Shown: one piece after another, positions 20,901 through 35,201 of the stretch
Position numbering within the stretch: position 1 is the first letter of the stretch
How the letters are laid out: each line of letters starts with the position of its first letter
Origin: Sisyra terminalis
Taxonomy: Eukaryota > Arthropoda > Insecta > Neuroptera > Sisyridae
Assembly (NCBI GenBank): GCA_958496175.1
Contig: OY292279.1
Location: 1,674,001 to 1,738,000 of the forward strand
Direction of reading: 5' to 3'
Length of the DNA stretch: 64,000 nt
The notes under the pieces: model-generated
The model's input: only the letters and a program-made list of their open reading frames with translations
What the model was told of the DNA's origin: nothing
Database searches by the model: none
Translations under genes and position numbers: made by a program

Positions 20901-23900
20901 TCAAAAAAAAACCGTGGGTTAACCATCGTTGATTTTTCACGGAAATCGAAAATTTCATAAAAGTTTTCTAAGCATGAAAATTGAAAGTATACATCCTTCT
21001 GTACATGCTATGCAAATTTTTCTGAAAACAAGTAACGTGTACGGGAGATATTGACCATCAAAGTGGCAGAAGAAATCACGTTTCGTCAAAAAAAAACCGT
21101 GGGTTAACCATCGTTGATTTTTCACGGAAATCGAAAATTTCATAAAAGTTTTCTAAGCATGAAAATTGAAAGTATACATCCTTCTGTACATGCTATGCAA
21201 ATTTTTCTGAAAACAAGTAACGTGTACGGGAGATATTGACCATCAAAGTGGCAGAAGAAATCACGTTTCGTCAAAAAAAAACCGTGGGTTAACCATCGTT
21301 GATTTTTCACGGAAATCAAAAATTTCATAAAAGTTTTCTAAGCATGAAAATTGAAAGTATACATCCTTCTGTACATGCTATGCAAATTTTTTTGAAAACA
21401 AGCCACGTGTACGGGAGATATTGACCATCAAAGTGGCAGTAGAAATCACGTTTCGTCAAAAAAAAACCGTGGGTTAACCATCGTTGATTTTTCACGGAAA
21501 TCGAAAATCTCATAAAAGTTTTCTATGCATGAAAATTGAAAGTTTACATCCATCTGTACATGCTTTGCAAATTTTTCTGAAAACAAGCCACGTGTGCGGG
21601 AGATATTGACCATCAAAGTGGCAGAAGAAATCACGTTTGGTCAAAAAAAAACCGTGGGTTAACCATCGTTGATTTTTCACGGAAATCAAAAATTTCATAA
21701 AAGTTTTCTAAGCATGAAAATTGAAAGTATACATCCTTCTGTACATGCTATGCAAATTTTTTTGAAAACAAGCCACGTGTACGGGAGATGTTGACCATCA
21801 AAGTGGCAGTAGAAATCTCGTTTCGTCAAAAAAAAACCGTGGGTTAACCATCGTTGATTTTTCACGGAAATCGAAAATCTCATAAAAGTTTTCTAAGCAT
21901 GAAAATTGAAAGTATACATCCATCTGTACATGCTTTGCAAATTTTTCTGAAAACAAGCCACGTGTACGGGAGATATTGACCATCAAAGTGGCAGAAGAAA
22001 TCACGTTTCGTCAAAAAAAAACCGTGGGTTAACCATCGTTGATTTTTCACGGAAATCGAAAATTTCATAAAAGTTTTCTAAGCATGAAAATTGAAAGTAT
22101 ACATCCTTCTGTACATGCTATGCAAATTTTTCTGAAAACAAGCCACGTGTACGGGAGATATTGACCATCAAAGTGGCAGAAGAAATCACGTTTGGTCAAA
22201 AAAAAACCGTGGGTTAACCATCGTTGATTTTTCACGGAAATCAAAAATTTCATATAAGTTTTCTAAGCATGAAAATTGAAAGTATACATCCTTCTGTACA
22301 TGCTATGCAAATTTTTTTGAAAACAAGCCACGTGTACGGGAGATATTGACCATCAAAGTGGCAGTAGAAATCACGTTTCGTCAAAAAAAAACCGTGGGTT
22401 AACCATCGTTGATTTTTCACGGAAATCGAAAATCTCATAAAAGTTTTCTAAGCATGAAAATTGAAAGTATACATCCTTCTGTACATGCTATGCAAATTTT
22501 TCTGAAAACAAGCCACGTGTACGGGAGATATTGACCATCAAAGTGGCAGAAGAAATCACGTTTGGTCAAAAAAAAACCGTGGGTTAACCATCGTTGATTT
22601 TTCACGGAAATCAAAAATTTCATATAAGTTTTCTAAGCATGAAAATTGAAAGTATACATCCTTCTGTACATGCTATGCAAATTTTTTTGAAAACAAGCCA
22701 CGTGTACGGGAGATATTGACCATCAAAGTGGCAGTAGAAATCACGTTTCGTCAAAAAAAAACCGTGGGTTAACCATCGTTGATTTTTCACGGAAATCGAA
22801 AATCTCATAAAAGTTTTCTAAGCATGAAAATTGAAAGTATACATCCATCTGTACATGCTTTGCAAATTTTTCTGAAAACAAGCCACGTGTGCGGGAGATA
22901 TTGACCATCAAAGTGGCAGAAGAAATCACGTTTGGTCAAAAAAAAACCGTGGGTTAACCATCGTTGATTTTTCACGGAAATCGAAAATTTCATAAAAGTT
23001 TTCTAAGCATGAAAATTGAAAGTATACATCCTTCTGTACATGCTATGCAAATTTTTCTGAAAACAAGTAACGTGTACGGGAGATATTGACCATCAAAGTG
23101 GCAGAAGAAATCACGTTTCGTCAAAAAAAAACCGTGGGTTAACCATCGTTGATTTTTCACGGAAATCGAAAATTTCATAAAAGTTTTCTAAGCATGAAAA
23201 TTGAAAGTATACATCCTTCTGTACATGCTATGCAAATTTTTCTGAAAACAAGTAACGTGTACGGGAGATATTGACCATCAAAGTGGCAGAAGAAATCACG
23301 TTTCGTCAAAAAAAAACCGTGGGTTAACCATCGTTGATTTTTCACGGAAATCAAAAATTTCATAAAAGTTTTCTAAGCATGAAAATTGAAAGTATACATC
23401 CTTCTGTACATGCTATGCAAATTTTTTTGAAAACAAGCCACGTGTACGGGAGATATTGACCATCAAAGTGGCAGTAGAAATCACGTTTCGTCAAAAAAAA
23501 ACCGTGGGTTAACCATCGTTGATTTTTCACGGAAATCGAAAATCTCATAAAAGTTTTCTAAGCATGAAAATTGAAAGTATACATCCATCTGTACATGCTA
23601 TGCAAATTTTTTTGAAAACAAGCCACGTGTACGGGAGATGTTGACCATCAAAGTGGCAGTAGAAATCTCGTTTCGTCAAAAAAAAACCGTGGGTTAACCA
23701 TCGTTGATTTTTCACGGAAATCGAAAATCTCATAAAAGTTTTCTAAGCATGAAAATTGAAAGTATACATCCATCTGTACATGCTTTGCAAATTTTTCTGA
23801 AAACAAGCCACGTGTGCGGGAGATATTGACCATCAAAGTGGCAGAAGAAATCACGTTTGGTCAAAAAAAAACCGTGGGTTAACCATCGTTGATTTTTCAC

Positions 23901-24284
23901 GGAAATCAAAAATTTCATATAAGTTTTCTAAGCATGAAAATTGAAAGTATACATCCTTCTGTACATGCTATGCAAATTTTTTTGAAAACAAGCCACGTGT
24001 ACGGGAGATATTGACCATCAAAGTGGCAGTAGAAATCACGTTTCGTCAAAAAAAAACCGTGGGTTAACCATCGTTGATTTTTCACGGAAATCGAAAATCT
24101 CATAAAAGTTTTCTAAGCATGAAAATTGAAAGTATACATCCATCTGTACATGCTTTGCAAATTTTTCTGAAAACAAGCCACGTGTGCGGGAGATATTGAC
24201 CATCAAAGTGGCAGAAGAAATCACGTTTGGTCAAAAAAAAACCGTGGGTTAACCATCGTTGATTTTTCACGGAAATCAAAAATT
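17993..24284 (+). repeat. 34-mer HOR, 6,292 bp, copy 1
   Basis: The order of subtypes and marks from 17,993 repeats from 24,285 at a constant offset of 6,292 bp. Marks include AAATGTTTTC (about 18,367), AATTAATAGTAT (about 18,573), ten A (about 18,680) and CATGTTTGG (about 19,042). Next come the p-q-c'-d'-e run 19,474-20,398 (CAATTTTTCTG, GCTAATTTTTC, CATATAAA, TTTATCTCC, AATTAAAAG) and TTTTTGTAAGC (about 20,594). Copy 1 has a private TATTCATCC at about 18,584, where the other copies have TATACATCC. Confidence 0.9.
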
Positions 24285-27200
24285 TCATAAAAGTTTTCTA
24301 AGCATGAAAATTGAAAGTTTATATCCTTCTGTACATGCTATGCAAATTTTTCTGAAAACAAGCCACGTGTACGGGAGATATTGACCATCAAAGTGGCAGA
24401 AGAAATCACGTTTCGTCAAAAAAAAACCGTGGGTTAACCATCGTTGATTTTTCACGGAAATCGAAAATTTCATAAAAGTTTTCTAAGCATGAAAATTGAA
24501 AGTATACATCCTTCTGTACATGCTATGCAAATTTTTTTGAAAACAAGCCACGTGTACGGGAGATATTGACCATCAAAGTGGCAGTAGAAATCACGTTTCG
24601 TCAAAAAAAAACCGTGGGTTAACCATCGTTGATTTTTCACGGAAATCGAAAATTTCATAAATGTTTTCTAAGCATGAAAATTGAAAGTTTATATCCTTCT
24701 GTACATGCTATGCAAATTTTTCTGAAAACAAGCCACGTGTACGGGAGATATTGACCATCAAAGTGGCAGAAGAAATCACGTTTCGTCAAAAAAAAACCGT
24801 GGGTTAACCATCGTTGATTTTTCACGGAAATCGAAAATTTCATAAAAGTTTTCTAAGCATGAAAATTAATAGTATACATCCTTCTGTACATGCTATGCAA
24901 TTTTTTCCGAAAACAAGCCACGTGTACGGGAGATATTGACCATCAAAGTGACAGAAGAAATCACGTTTCGTCAAAAAAAAAACCGTGGGTTAACCATCGT
25001 TGATTTTTCACGGAAATCGAAAATTTCATAAAAGTTTTCTAAGCATGAAAATTGAAAGTATACATCCTTCTGTACATGCTATGCAAATTTTTTTGAAAAC
25101 AAGCCACGTGTACGGGAGATATTGACCATCAAAGTGGCAGTAGAAATCACGTTTCGTCAAAAAAAAACCGTGGGTTAACCATCGTTGATTTTTCACGGAA
25201 ATCGAAAATCTCATAAAAGTTTTCTAAGCATGAAAATTGAAAGTATACATCCATCTGTACATGCTTTGCAAATTTTTCTGAAAACAAGCCACGTGTGCGG
25301 GAGATATTGACCATCAAAGTGGCAGAAGAAATCATGTTTGGTCAAAAAAAAACCGTGGGTTAACCATCGTTGATTTTTCACGGAAATCAAAAATTTCATA
25401 TAAGTTTTCTAAGCATGAAAATTGAAAGTATACATCCTTCTGTACATGCTATGCAAATTTTTTTGAAAACAAGCCACGTGTACGGGAGATATTGACCATC
25501 AAAGTGGCAGTAGAAATCACGTTTCGTCAAAAAAAAACCGTGGGTTAACCATCGTTGATTTTTCACGGAAATCGAAAATCTCATAAAAGTTTTCTAAGCA
25601 TGAAAATTGAAAGTTTATATCCTTCTGTACATGCTATGCAAATTTTTCTGAAAACAAGCCACGTGTACGGGAGATATTGACCATCAAAGTGGCAGAAGAA
25701 ATCACGTTTCGTCAAAAAAAAACCGTGGGTTAACCATCGTTGATTTTTCACGGAAATCGAAAATTTCATAAAAGTTTTCTAAGCATGAAAATTGAAAGTA
25801 TACATCCTTCTGTACATGCTATGCAATTTTTCTGAAAACAAGCCACGTGTACGGGAGATATTGACCATCAAAGTGGCAGTAGAAATCACGTTTCGTCAAA
25901 AAAAAACCGTGGGTTAACCATCGTTGATTTTTCACGGAAATCGAAAATTTCATAAAAGTTTTCTAAGCATGAAAATTGAAAGTATACATCCTTCTGTACA
26001 TGCTATGCTAATTTTTCTGAAAACAAGCCACGTGTACGGGAGATATTGACCATCAAAGTGGCAGTAGAAATCACGTTTCGTCAAAAAAAAACCGTGGGTT
26101 AACCATCGTTGATTTTTCACGGAAATCGAAAATCTCATAAAAGTTTTCTAAGCATGAAAATTGAAAGTATACATCCATCTGTACATGCTTTGCAAATTTT
26201 TCTGAAAACAAGCCACGTGTGCGGGAGATATTGACCATCAAAGTGGCAGAAGAAATCACGTTTGGTCATATAAAAAACCGTGGGTTAACCATCGTTGATT
26301 TTTCACGGAAATCAAAAATTTCATAAAAGTTTTCTAAGCATGAAAATTGAAAGTTTATCTCCTTCTGTACATGCTATGCAAATTTTTCTGAAAACAAGCC
26401 ACGTGTGCGGGAGATATTGACCATCAAAGTGGCAGAAGAAATCACGTTTCGTCAAAAAAAAACCGTGGGTTAACCATCGTTGATTTTTCACGGAAATCGA
26501 AAATTTCATAAAAGTTTTCTAAGCATGAAAATTAAAAGTATACATCCTTCTGTACATGCTATGCAATTTTTTCCGAAAACAAGCCACGTGTACGGGAGAT
26601 ATTGACCATCAAAGTGACAGAAGAAATCACGTTTCGTCAAAAAAAAACCGTGGGTTAACCATCGTTGATTTTTCACGGAAATCGAAAATTTCATAAAAGT
26701 TTTCTAAGCATGAAAATTGAAAGTATACATCCTTCTGTACATGCTATGCAAATTTTTTTGAAAACAAGCCACGTGTACGGGAGATATTGACCATCAAAGT
26801 GGCAGTAGAAATCACGTTTCGTCAAAAAAAAACCGTGGGTTAACCATCGTTGATTTTTCACGGAAATCGAAAATCTCATAAAAGTTTTTGTAAGCATGAA
26901 AATTGAAAGTATACATCCATCTGTACATGCTTTGCAAATTTTTCTGAAAACAAGCCACGTGTGCGGGAGATATTGACCATCAAAGTGGCAGAAGAAATCA
27001 CGTTTGGTCAAAAAAAAACCGTGGGTTAACCATCGTTGATTTTTCACGGAAATCAAAAATTTCATAAAAGTTTTCTAAGCATGAAAATTGAAAGTTTATA
27101 TCCTTCTGTACATGCTATGCAAATTTTTCTGAAAACAAGCCACGTGTACGGGAGATATTGACCATCAAAGTGGCAGAAGAAATCACGTTTCGTCAAAAAA

Positions 27201-29281
27201 AAACCGTGGGTTAACCATCGTTGATTTTTCACGGAAATCGAAAATTTCATAAAAGTTTTCTAAGCATGAAAATTGAAAGTATACATCCTTCTGTACATGC
27301 TATGCAAATTTTTCTGAAAACAAGTAACGTGTACGGGAGATATTGACCATCAAAGTGGCAGAAGAAATCACGTTTCGTCAAAAAAAAACCGTGGGTTAAC
27401 CATCGTTGATTTTTCACGGAAATCGAAAATTTCATAAAAGTTTTCTAAGCATGAAAATTGAAAGTATACATCCTTCTGTACATGCTATGCAAATTTTTCT
27501 GAAAACAAGTAACGTGTACGGGAGATATTGACCATCAAAGTGGCAGAAGAAATCACGTTTCGTCAAAAAAAAACCGTGGGTTAACCATCGTTGATTTTTC
27601 ACGGAAATCAAAAATTTCATAAAAGTTTTCTAAGCATGAAAATTGAAAGTATACATCCTTCTGTACATGCTATGCAAATTTTTTTGAAAACAAGCCACGT
27701 GTACGGGAGATATTGACCATCAAAGTGGCAGTAGAAATCACGTTTCGTCAAAAAAAAACCGTGGGTTAACCATCGTTGATTTTTCACGGAAATCGAAAAT
27801 CTCATAAAAGTTTTCTATGCATGAAAATTGAAAGTTTACATCCATCTGTACATGCTTTGCAAATTTTTCTGAAAACAAGCCACGTGTGCGGGAGATATTG
27901 ACCATCAAAGTGGCAGAAGAAATCACGTTTGGTCAAAAAAAAACCGTGGGTTAACCATCGTTGATTTTTCACGGAAATCAAAAATTTCATAAAAGTTTTC
28001 TAAGCATGAAAATTGAAAGTATACATCCTTCTGTACATGCTATGCAAATTTTTTTGAAAACAAGCCACGTGTACGGGAGATGTTGACCATCAAAGTGGCA
28101 GTAGAAATCTCGTTTCGTCAAAAAAAAACCGTGGGTTAACCATCGTTGATTTTTCACGGAAATCGAAAATCTCATAAAAGTTTTCTAAGCATGAAAATTG
28201 AAAGTATACATCCATCTGTACATGCTTTGCAAATTTTTCTGAAAACAAGCCACGTGTACGGGAGATATTGACCATCAAAGTGGCAGAAGAAATCACGTTT
28301 CGTCAAAAAAAAACCGTGGGTTAACCATCGTTGATTTTTCACGGAAATCGAAAATTTCATAAAAGTTTTCTAAGCATGAAAATTGAAAGTATACATCCTT
28401 CTGTACATGCTATGCAAATTTTTCTGAAAACAAGCCACGTGTACGGGAGATATTGACCATCAAAGTGGCAGAAGAAATCACGTTTGGTCAAAAAAAAACC
28501 GTGGGTTAACCATCGTTGATTTTTCACGGAAATCAAAAATTTCATATAAGTTTTCTAAGCATGAAAATTGAAAGTATACATCCTTCTGTACATGCTATGC
28601 AAATTTTTTTGAAAACAAGCCACGTGTACGGGAGATATTGACCATCAAAGTGGCAGTAGAAATCACGTTTCGTCAAAAAAAAACCGTGGGTTAACCATCG
28701 TTGATTTTTCACGGAAATCGAAAATCTCATAAAAGTTTTCTAAGCATGAAAATTGAAAGTATACATCCTTCTGTACATGCTATGCAAATTTTTCTGAAAA
28801 CAAGCCACGTGTACGGGAGATATTGACCATCAAAGTGGCAGAAGAAATCACGTTTGGTCCAAAAAAATCCGTGGGTTAACCATCGTTGATTTTTCACGGA
28901 AATCAAAAATTTCATATAAGTTTTCTAAGCATGAAAATTGAAAGTATACATCCTTCTGTACATGCTATGCAAATTTTTTTGAAAACAAGCCACGTGTACG
29001 GGAGATATTGACCATCAAAGTGGCAGTAGAAATCACGTTTCGTCAAAAAAAAACCGTGGGTTAACCATCGTTGATTTTTCACGGAAATCGAAAATCTCAT
29101 AAAAGTTTTCTAAGCATGAAAATTGAAAGTATACATCCATCTGTACATGCTTTGCAAATTTTTCTGAAAACAAGCCACGTGTGCGGGAGATATTGACCAT
29201 CAAAGTGGCAGAAGAAATCATGTTTGGTCAAAAAATAACCGTGGGTTAACCATCGTTGATTTTTCACGGAAATCAAAAATT
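24285..29281 (+). repeat. 34-mer HOR, copy 2 (about 27 monomers retained)
   Basis: Tandem partner of the preceding unit, with the same marks at +6,292 (for example TTTTTGTAAGC at about 26,886 and the GATGTTGACC monomer at 27,987). The match fades after the monomer at 29,097, where an 11-mer duplication takes over. Private changes are GGTCCAAAAAAATCC at about 28,857 and AAAATAACC at about 29,232. Confidence 0.88.
27802..29281 (+). repeat. 8 monomers duplicated at 11-mer offset, left copy
   Basis: Matches 29,837-31,316 at 2,035 bp, starting with the CTATGCATG H monomer and including the GATGTTGACC Y monomer. The private changes at about 28,857 and 29,232 are absent from the partner, so they arose after the copying or the partner was copied from another source. 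Confidence 0.82.
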
Positions 29282-29836
29282 TCATATAAGTTTTCTAAGC
29301 ATGAAAATTGAAAGTATACATCCTTCTGTACATGCTATGCAAATTTTTCTGAAAACAAGCCACGTGTGCGGGAGATATTGACCATCAAAGTGGCAGAAGA
29401 AATCACGTTTCGTCAAAAAAAAACCGTGGGTTAACCATCGTTGATTTTTCACGGAAATCGAAAATTTCATAAAAGTTTTCTAAGCATGAAAATTGAAAGT
29501 ATACATCCATCTGTACATGCTATGCAAATTTTTCTGAAAACAAGTAACGTGTACGGGAGATATTGACCATCAAAGTGGCAGAAGAAATCACGTTTCGTCA
29601 AAAAAAAACCGTGGGTTAACCATCGTTGATTTTTCACGGAAATCAAAAATTTCATAAAAGTTTTCTAAGCATGAAAATTGAAAGTATACATCCTTCTGTA
29701 CATGCTATGCAAATTTTTTTGAAAACAAGCCACGTGTACGGGAGATATTGACCATCAAAGTGGCAGTAGAAATCACGTTTCGTCAAAAAAAAACCGTGGG
29801 TTAACCATCGTTGATTTTTCACGGAAATCGAAAATC
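29282..29836 (+). repeat. Three linking monomers between 11-mer copies
   Basis: The monomer at 29,282 carries CTGTACATGCTATG together with GTGTGCGGG, a combination of D/L and H marks. The one at 29,467 is an L type with CCATCTG, and the one at 29,652 is a plain Y. The first two look like recombinant monomers. The L type with CCATCTG later becomes a fixed member of the 7-mer HOR (34,092, 37,238, 38,533 and so on). Confidence 0.65.
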
Positions 29837-31316
29837 TCATAAAAGTTTTCTATGCATGAAAATTGAAAGTTTACATCCATCTGTACATGCTTTGCAAATT
29901 TTTCTGAAAACAAGCCACGTGTGCGGGAGATATTGACCATCAAAGTGGCAGAAGAAATCACGTTTGGTCAAAAAAAAACCGTGGGTTAACCATCGTTGAT
30001 TTTTCACGGAAATCAAAAATTTCATAAAAGTTTTCTAAGCATGAAAATTGAAAGTATACATCCTTCTGTACATGCTATGCAAATTTTTTTGAAAACAAGC
30101 CACGTGTACGGGAGATGTTGACCATCAAAGTGGCAGTAGAAATCTCGTTTCGTCAAAAAAAAACCGTGGGTTAACCATCGTTGATTTTTCACGGAAATCG
30201 AAAATCTCATAAAAGTTTTCTAAGCATGAAAATTGAAAGTATACATCCATCTGTACATGCTTTGCAAATTTTTCTGAAAACAAGCCACGTGTACGGGAGA
30301 TATTGACCATCAAAGTGGCAGAAGAAATCACGTTTCGTCAAAAAAAAACCGTGGGTTAACCATCGTTGATTTTTCACGGAAATCGAAAATTTCATAAAAG
30401 TTTTCTAAGCATGAAAATTGAAAGTATACATCCTTCTGTACATGCTATGCAAATTTTTCTGAAAACAAGCCACGTGTACGGGAGATATTGACCATCAAAG
30501 TGGCAGAAGAAATCACGTTTGGTCAAAAAAAAACCGTGGGTTAACCATCGTTGATTTTTCACGGAAATCAAAAATTTCATATAAGTTTTCTAAGCATGAA
30601 AATTGAAAGTATACATCCTTCTGTACATGCTATGCAAATTTTTTTGAAAACAAGCCACGTGTACGGGAGATATTGACCATCAAAGTGGCAGTAGAAATCA
30701 CGTTTCGTCAAAAAAAAACCGTGGGTTAACCATCGTTGATTTTTCACGGAAATCGAAAATCTCATAAAAGTTTTCTAAGCATGAAAATTGAAAGTATACA
30801 TCCTTCTGTACATGCTATGCAAATTTTTCTGAAAACAAGCCACGTGTACGGGAGATATTGACCATCAAAGTGGCAGAAGAAATCACGTTTGGTCAAAAAA
30901 AAACCGTGGGTTAACCATCGTTGATTTTTCACGGAAATCAAAAATTTCATATAAGTTTTCTAAGCATGAAAATTGAAAGTATACATCCTTCTGTACATGC
31001 TATGCAAATTTTTTTGAAAACAAGCCACGTGTACGGGAGATATTGACCATCAAAGTGGCAGTAGAAATCACGTTTCGTCAAAAAAAAACCGTGGGTTAAC
31101 CATCGTTGATTTTTCACGGAAATCGAAAATCTCATAAAAGTTTTCTAAGCATGAAAATTGAAAGTATACATCCATCTGTACATGCTTTGCAAATTTTTCT
31201 GAAAACAAGCCACGTGTGCGGGAGATATTGACCATCAAAGTGGCAGAAGAAATCATGTTTGGTCAAAAAAAAACCGTGGGTTAACCATCGTTGATTTTTC
31301 ACGGAAATCAAAAATT
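29837..31316 (+). repeat. 8 monomers duplicated at 11-mer offset, right copy
   Basis: Right partner of 27,802-29,281. Its last monomer (31,132) keeps CATGTTTGG at about 31,255. Parts are recopied further right at 7-mer spacing (30,392 and following match 31,687 and following at 1,295 bp). Confidence 0.82.
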
Positions 31317-31686
31317 TCATAAAAGTTTTCTAAGCATGAAAATTGAAAGTTTATATCCTTCTGTACATGCTATGCAAATTTTTCTGAAAACAAGCCACGT
31401 GTACGGGAGATATTGACCATCAAAGTGGCAGAAGAAATCACGTTTCGTCAAAAAAAAACCGTGGGTTAACCATCGTTGATTTTTCACGGAAATCGAAAAT
31501 TTCATAAAAGTTTTCTAAGCATGAAAATTGAAAGTATACATCCTTCTGTACATGCTATGCAAATTTTTCTGAAAACAAGTAACGTGTACGGGAGATATTG
31601 ACCATCAAAGTGGCAGAAGAAATCACGTTTCGTCAAAAAAAAACCGTGGGTTACCCATCGTTGATTTTTCACGGAAATCGAAAATT
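31317..31686 (+). repeat. D and L monomers before the 6-mer HOR
   Basis: A D monomer (TTTATATCC) then an L monomer (AACGTG). The L monomer has a private GTTACCCATC at about 31,651 that destroys the GGTTAACC palindrome. Confidence 0.7.
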
Positions 31687-33906
31687 TCATAAAAGTTTTC
31701 TAAGCATGAAAATTGAAAGTATACATCCATCTGTACATGCTATGCAAATTTTTCTGAAAACAAGCCACGTGTACGGGAGATATTGACCATCAAAGTGGCA
31801 GAAGAAATCACGTTTGGTCAAAAAAAAACCGTGGGTTAACCATCGTTGATTTTTCACGGAAATCAAAAATTTCATATAAGTTTTCTAAGCATGAAAATTG
31901 AAAGTATACATCCTTCTGTACATGCTATGCAAATTTTTTTGAAAACAAGCCACGTGTACGGGAGATATTGACCATCAAAGTGGCAGTAGAAATCACGTTT
32001 CGTCAAAAAAAAACCGTGGGTTAACCATCGTTGATTTTTCACGGAAATCGAAAATCTCATAAAAGTTTTCTAAGCATGAAAATTGAAAGTATACATCCTT
32101 CTGTACATGCTATGCAAATTTTTCTGAAAACAAGCCACGTGTACGGGAGATATTGACCATCAAAGTGGCAGAAGAAATCACGTTTGGTCAAAAAAAAACC
32201 GTGGGTTAACCATCGTTGATTTTTCACGGAAATCAAAAATTTCATATAAGTTTTCTAAGCATGAAAATTGAAAGTATACATCCTTCTGTACATGCTATGC
32301 AAATTTTTTTGAATACAAGCCACGTGTACGGGAGATATTGACCATCAAAGTGGCAGTAGAAATCACGTTTCGTCAAAAAAAAACCGTGGGTTAACCATCG
32401 TTGATTTTTCACGGAAATCGAAAATCTCATAAAAGTTTTCTAAGCATGAAAATTGAAAGTATACATCCATCTGTACATGCTTTGCAAATTTTTCTGAAAA
32501 CAAGCCACGTGTGCGGGAGATATTGACCATCAAAGTGGCAGAAGAAATCACGTTTGGTCAAAAAAAAACCGTGGGTTAACCATCGTTGATTTTTCACGGA
32601 AATCAAAAATTTCATAAAAGTTTTCTAAGCATGAAAATTGAAAGTTTATATCCTTCTGTACATGCTATGCAAATTTTTCTGAAAACAAGCCACGTGTACG
32701 GGAGATATTGACCATCAAAGTGGCAGAAGAAATCACGTTTCGTCAAAAAAAAACCGTGGGTTAACCATCGTTGATTTTTCACGGAAATCGAAAATTTCAT
32801 AAAAGTTTTCTAAGCATGAAAATTGAAAGTATACATCCTTCTGTACATGCTATGCAAATTTTTCTGAAAACAAGCCACGTGTACGGGAGATATTGACCAT
32901 CAAAGTGGCAGAAGAAATCACGTTTGGTCAAAAAAAAACCGTGGGTTAACCATCGTTGATTTTTCACGGAAATCGAAAATCTCATAAAAGTTTTCTAAGC
33001 ATGAAAATTGAAAGTATACATCCTTCTGTACATGCTATGCAAATTTTTTTGAAAACAAGCCACGTGTACGGGAGATATTGACCATCAAAGTGGCAGTAGA
33101 AATCACGTTTCGTCAAAAAAAAACCGTGGGTTAACCATCGTTGATTTTTCACGGAAATCGAAAATCTCATAAAAGTTTTCTAAGCATGAAAATTGAAAGT
33201 ATACATCCTTCTGTACATGCTATGCAAATTTTTCTGAAAACAAGCCACGTGTACGGGAGATATTGACCATCAAAGTGGCAGAAGAAATCACGTTTGGTCA
33301 AAAAAAAACCGTGGGTTAACCATCGTTGATTTTTCACGGAAATCAAAAATTTCATATAAGTTTTCTAAGCATGAAAATTGAAAGTATACATCCTTCTGTA
33401 CATGCTATGCAAATTTTTTTGAAAACAAGCCACGTGTACGGGAGATATTGACCATCAAAGTGGCAGTAGAAATCACGTTTCGTCAAAAAAAAACCGTGGG
33501 TTAACCATCGTTGATTTTTCACGGAAATCGAAAATCTCATAAAAGTTTTCTAAGCATGAAAATTGAAAGTATACATCCATCTGTACATGCTTTGCAAATT
33601 TTTCTGAAAACAAGCCACGTGTGCGGGAGATATTGACCATCAAAGTGGCAGAAGAAATCACGTTTGGTCAAAAAAAAACCGTGGGTTAACCATCGTTGAT
33701 TTTTCACGGAAATCAAAAATTTCATAAAAGTTTTCTAAGCATGAAAATTGAAAGTTTATATCCTTCTGTACATGCTATGCAAATTTTTCTGAAAACAAGC
33801 CACGTGTACGGGAGATATTGACCATCAAAGTGGCAGAAGAAATCACGTTTCGTCAAAAAAAAACCGTGGGTTAACCATCGTTGATTTTTCACGGAAATCG
33901 AAAATT
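31687..33906 (+). repeat. 6-mer HOR, 1,110 bp, two tandem copies
   Basis: Copies 31,687-32,796 and 32,797-33,906. The shared order is a CTGAAAAC/TTTGGTC monomer, Y, CTGAAAAC/TTTGGTC, Y, H, D. The first monomers differ slightly: CCATCTG in the left copy, CCTTCTG in the right copy, and the right one is followed by CTCATAAAAG. GAATACAAGCC at about 32,312 is private to the left copy. Confidence 0.8.
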
Positions 33907-35201
33907 TCATAAAAGTTTTCTAAGCATGAAAATTGAAAGTATACATCCTTCTGTACATGCTATGCAAATTTTTCTGAAAACAAGTAACGTGTACGGGAGA
34001 TATTGACCATCAAAGTGGCAGAAGAAATCACGTTTCGTCAAAAAAAAACCGTGGGTTAACCATCGTTGATTTTTCACGGAAATCGAAAATTTCATAAAAG
34101 TTTTCTAAGCATGAAAATTGAAAGTATACATCCATCTGTACATGCTATGCAAATTTTTCTGAAAACAAGTAACGTGTACGGGAGATATTGACCATCAAAG
34201 TGGCAGAAGAAATCACGTTTCGTCAAAAAAAAACCGTGGGTTAACCATCGTTGATTTTTCACGGAAATCAAAAATTTCATAAAAGTTTTCTAAGCATGAA
34301 AATTGAAAGTATACATCCTTCTGTACATGCTATGCAAATTTTTTTGAAAACAAGCCACGTGTACGGGAGATATTGACCATCAAAGTGGCAGTAGAAATCA
34401 CGTTTCGTCAAAAAAAAACCGTGGGTTAACCATCGTTGATTTTTCACGGAAATCGAAAATCTCATAAAAGTTTTCTAAGCATGAAAATTGAAAGTATACA
34501 TCCATCTGTACATGCTTTGCAAATTTTTCTGAAAACAAGCCACGTGTACGGGAGATATTGACCATCAAAGTGGCAGAAGAAATCACGTTTCGTCAAAAAA
34601 AAACCGTGGGTTAACCATCGTTGATTTTTCACGGAAATCGAAAATTTCATAAAAGTTTTCTAAGCATGAAAATTGAAAGTATACATCCTTCTGTACATGC
34701 TATGCAAATTTTTCTGAAAACAAGCCACGTGTACGGGAGATATTGACCATCAAAGTGGCAGAAGAAATCACGTTTGGTCAAAAAAAAACCGTGGGTTAAC
34801 CATCGTTGATTTTTCACGGAAATCAAAAATTTCATATAAGTTTTCTAAGCATGAAAATTGAAAGTATACATCCTTCTGTACATGCTATGCAAATTTTTTT
34901 GAAAACAAGCCACGTGTACGGGAGATATTGACCATCAAAGTGGCAGTAGAAATCACGTTTCGTCAAAAAAAAACCGTGGGTTAACCATCGTTGATTTTTC
35001 ACGGAAATCAAAAATTTCATATAAGTTTTCTAAGCATGAAAATTGAAAGTATACATCCTTCTGTACATGCTATGCAAATTTTTTTGAAAACAAGCTACGT
35101 GTACGGGAGATATTGACCATCAAAGTGGCAGTAGAAATCACGTTTCGTCAAAAAAAAACCGTGGGTTAACCATCGTTGATTTTTCACGGAAATCGAAAAT
35201 T
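33907..35201 (+). repeat. 7-mer HOR unit, 1,295 bp, leftmost copy
   Basis: Order L, L with CCATCTG, Y, CTTTGCAAAT monomer with GTGTACGGG, CTGAAAAC/TTTGGTC monomer, Y with CATATAAG, T with GCTACGTG (about 35,095). The same seven occur as tandem pairs inside each 35-mer copy (37,053, 43,528 and 52,039). This is the first appearance of the TACGTG form. Confidence 0.8.
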
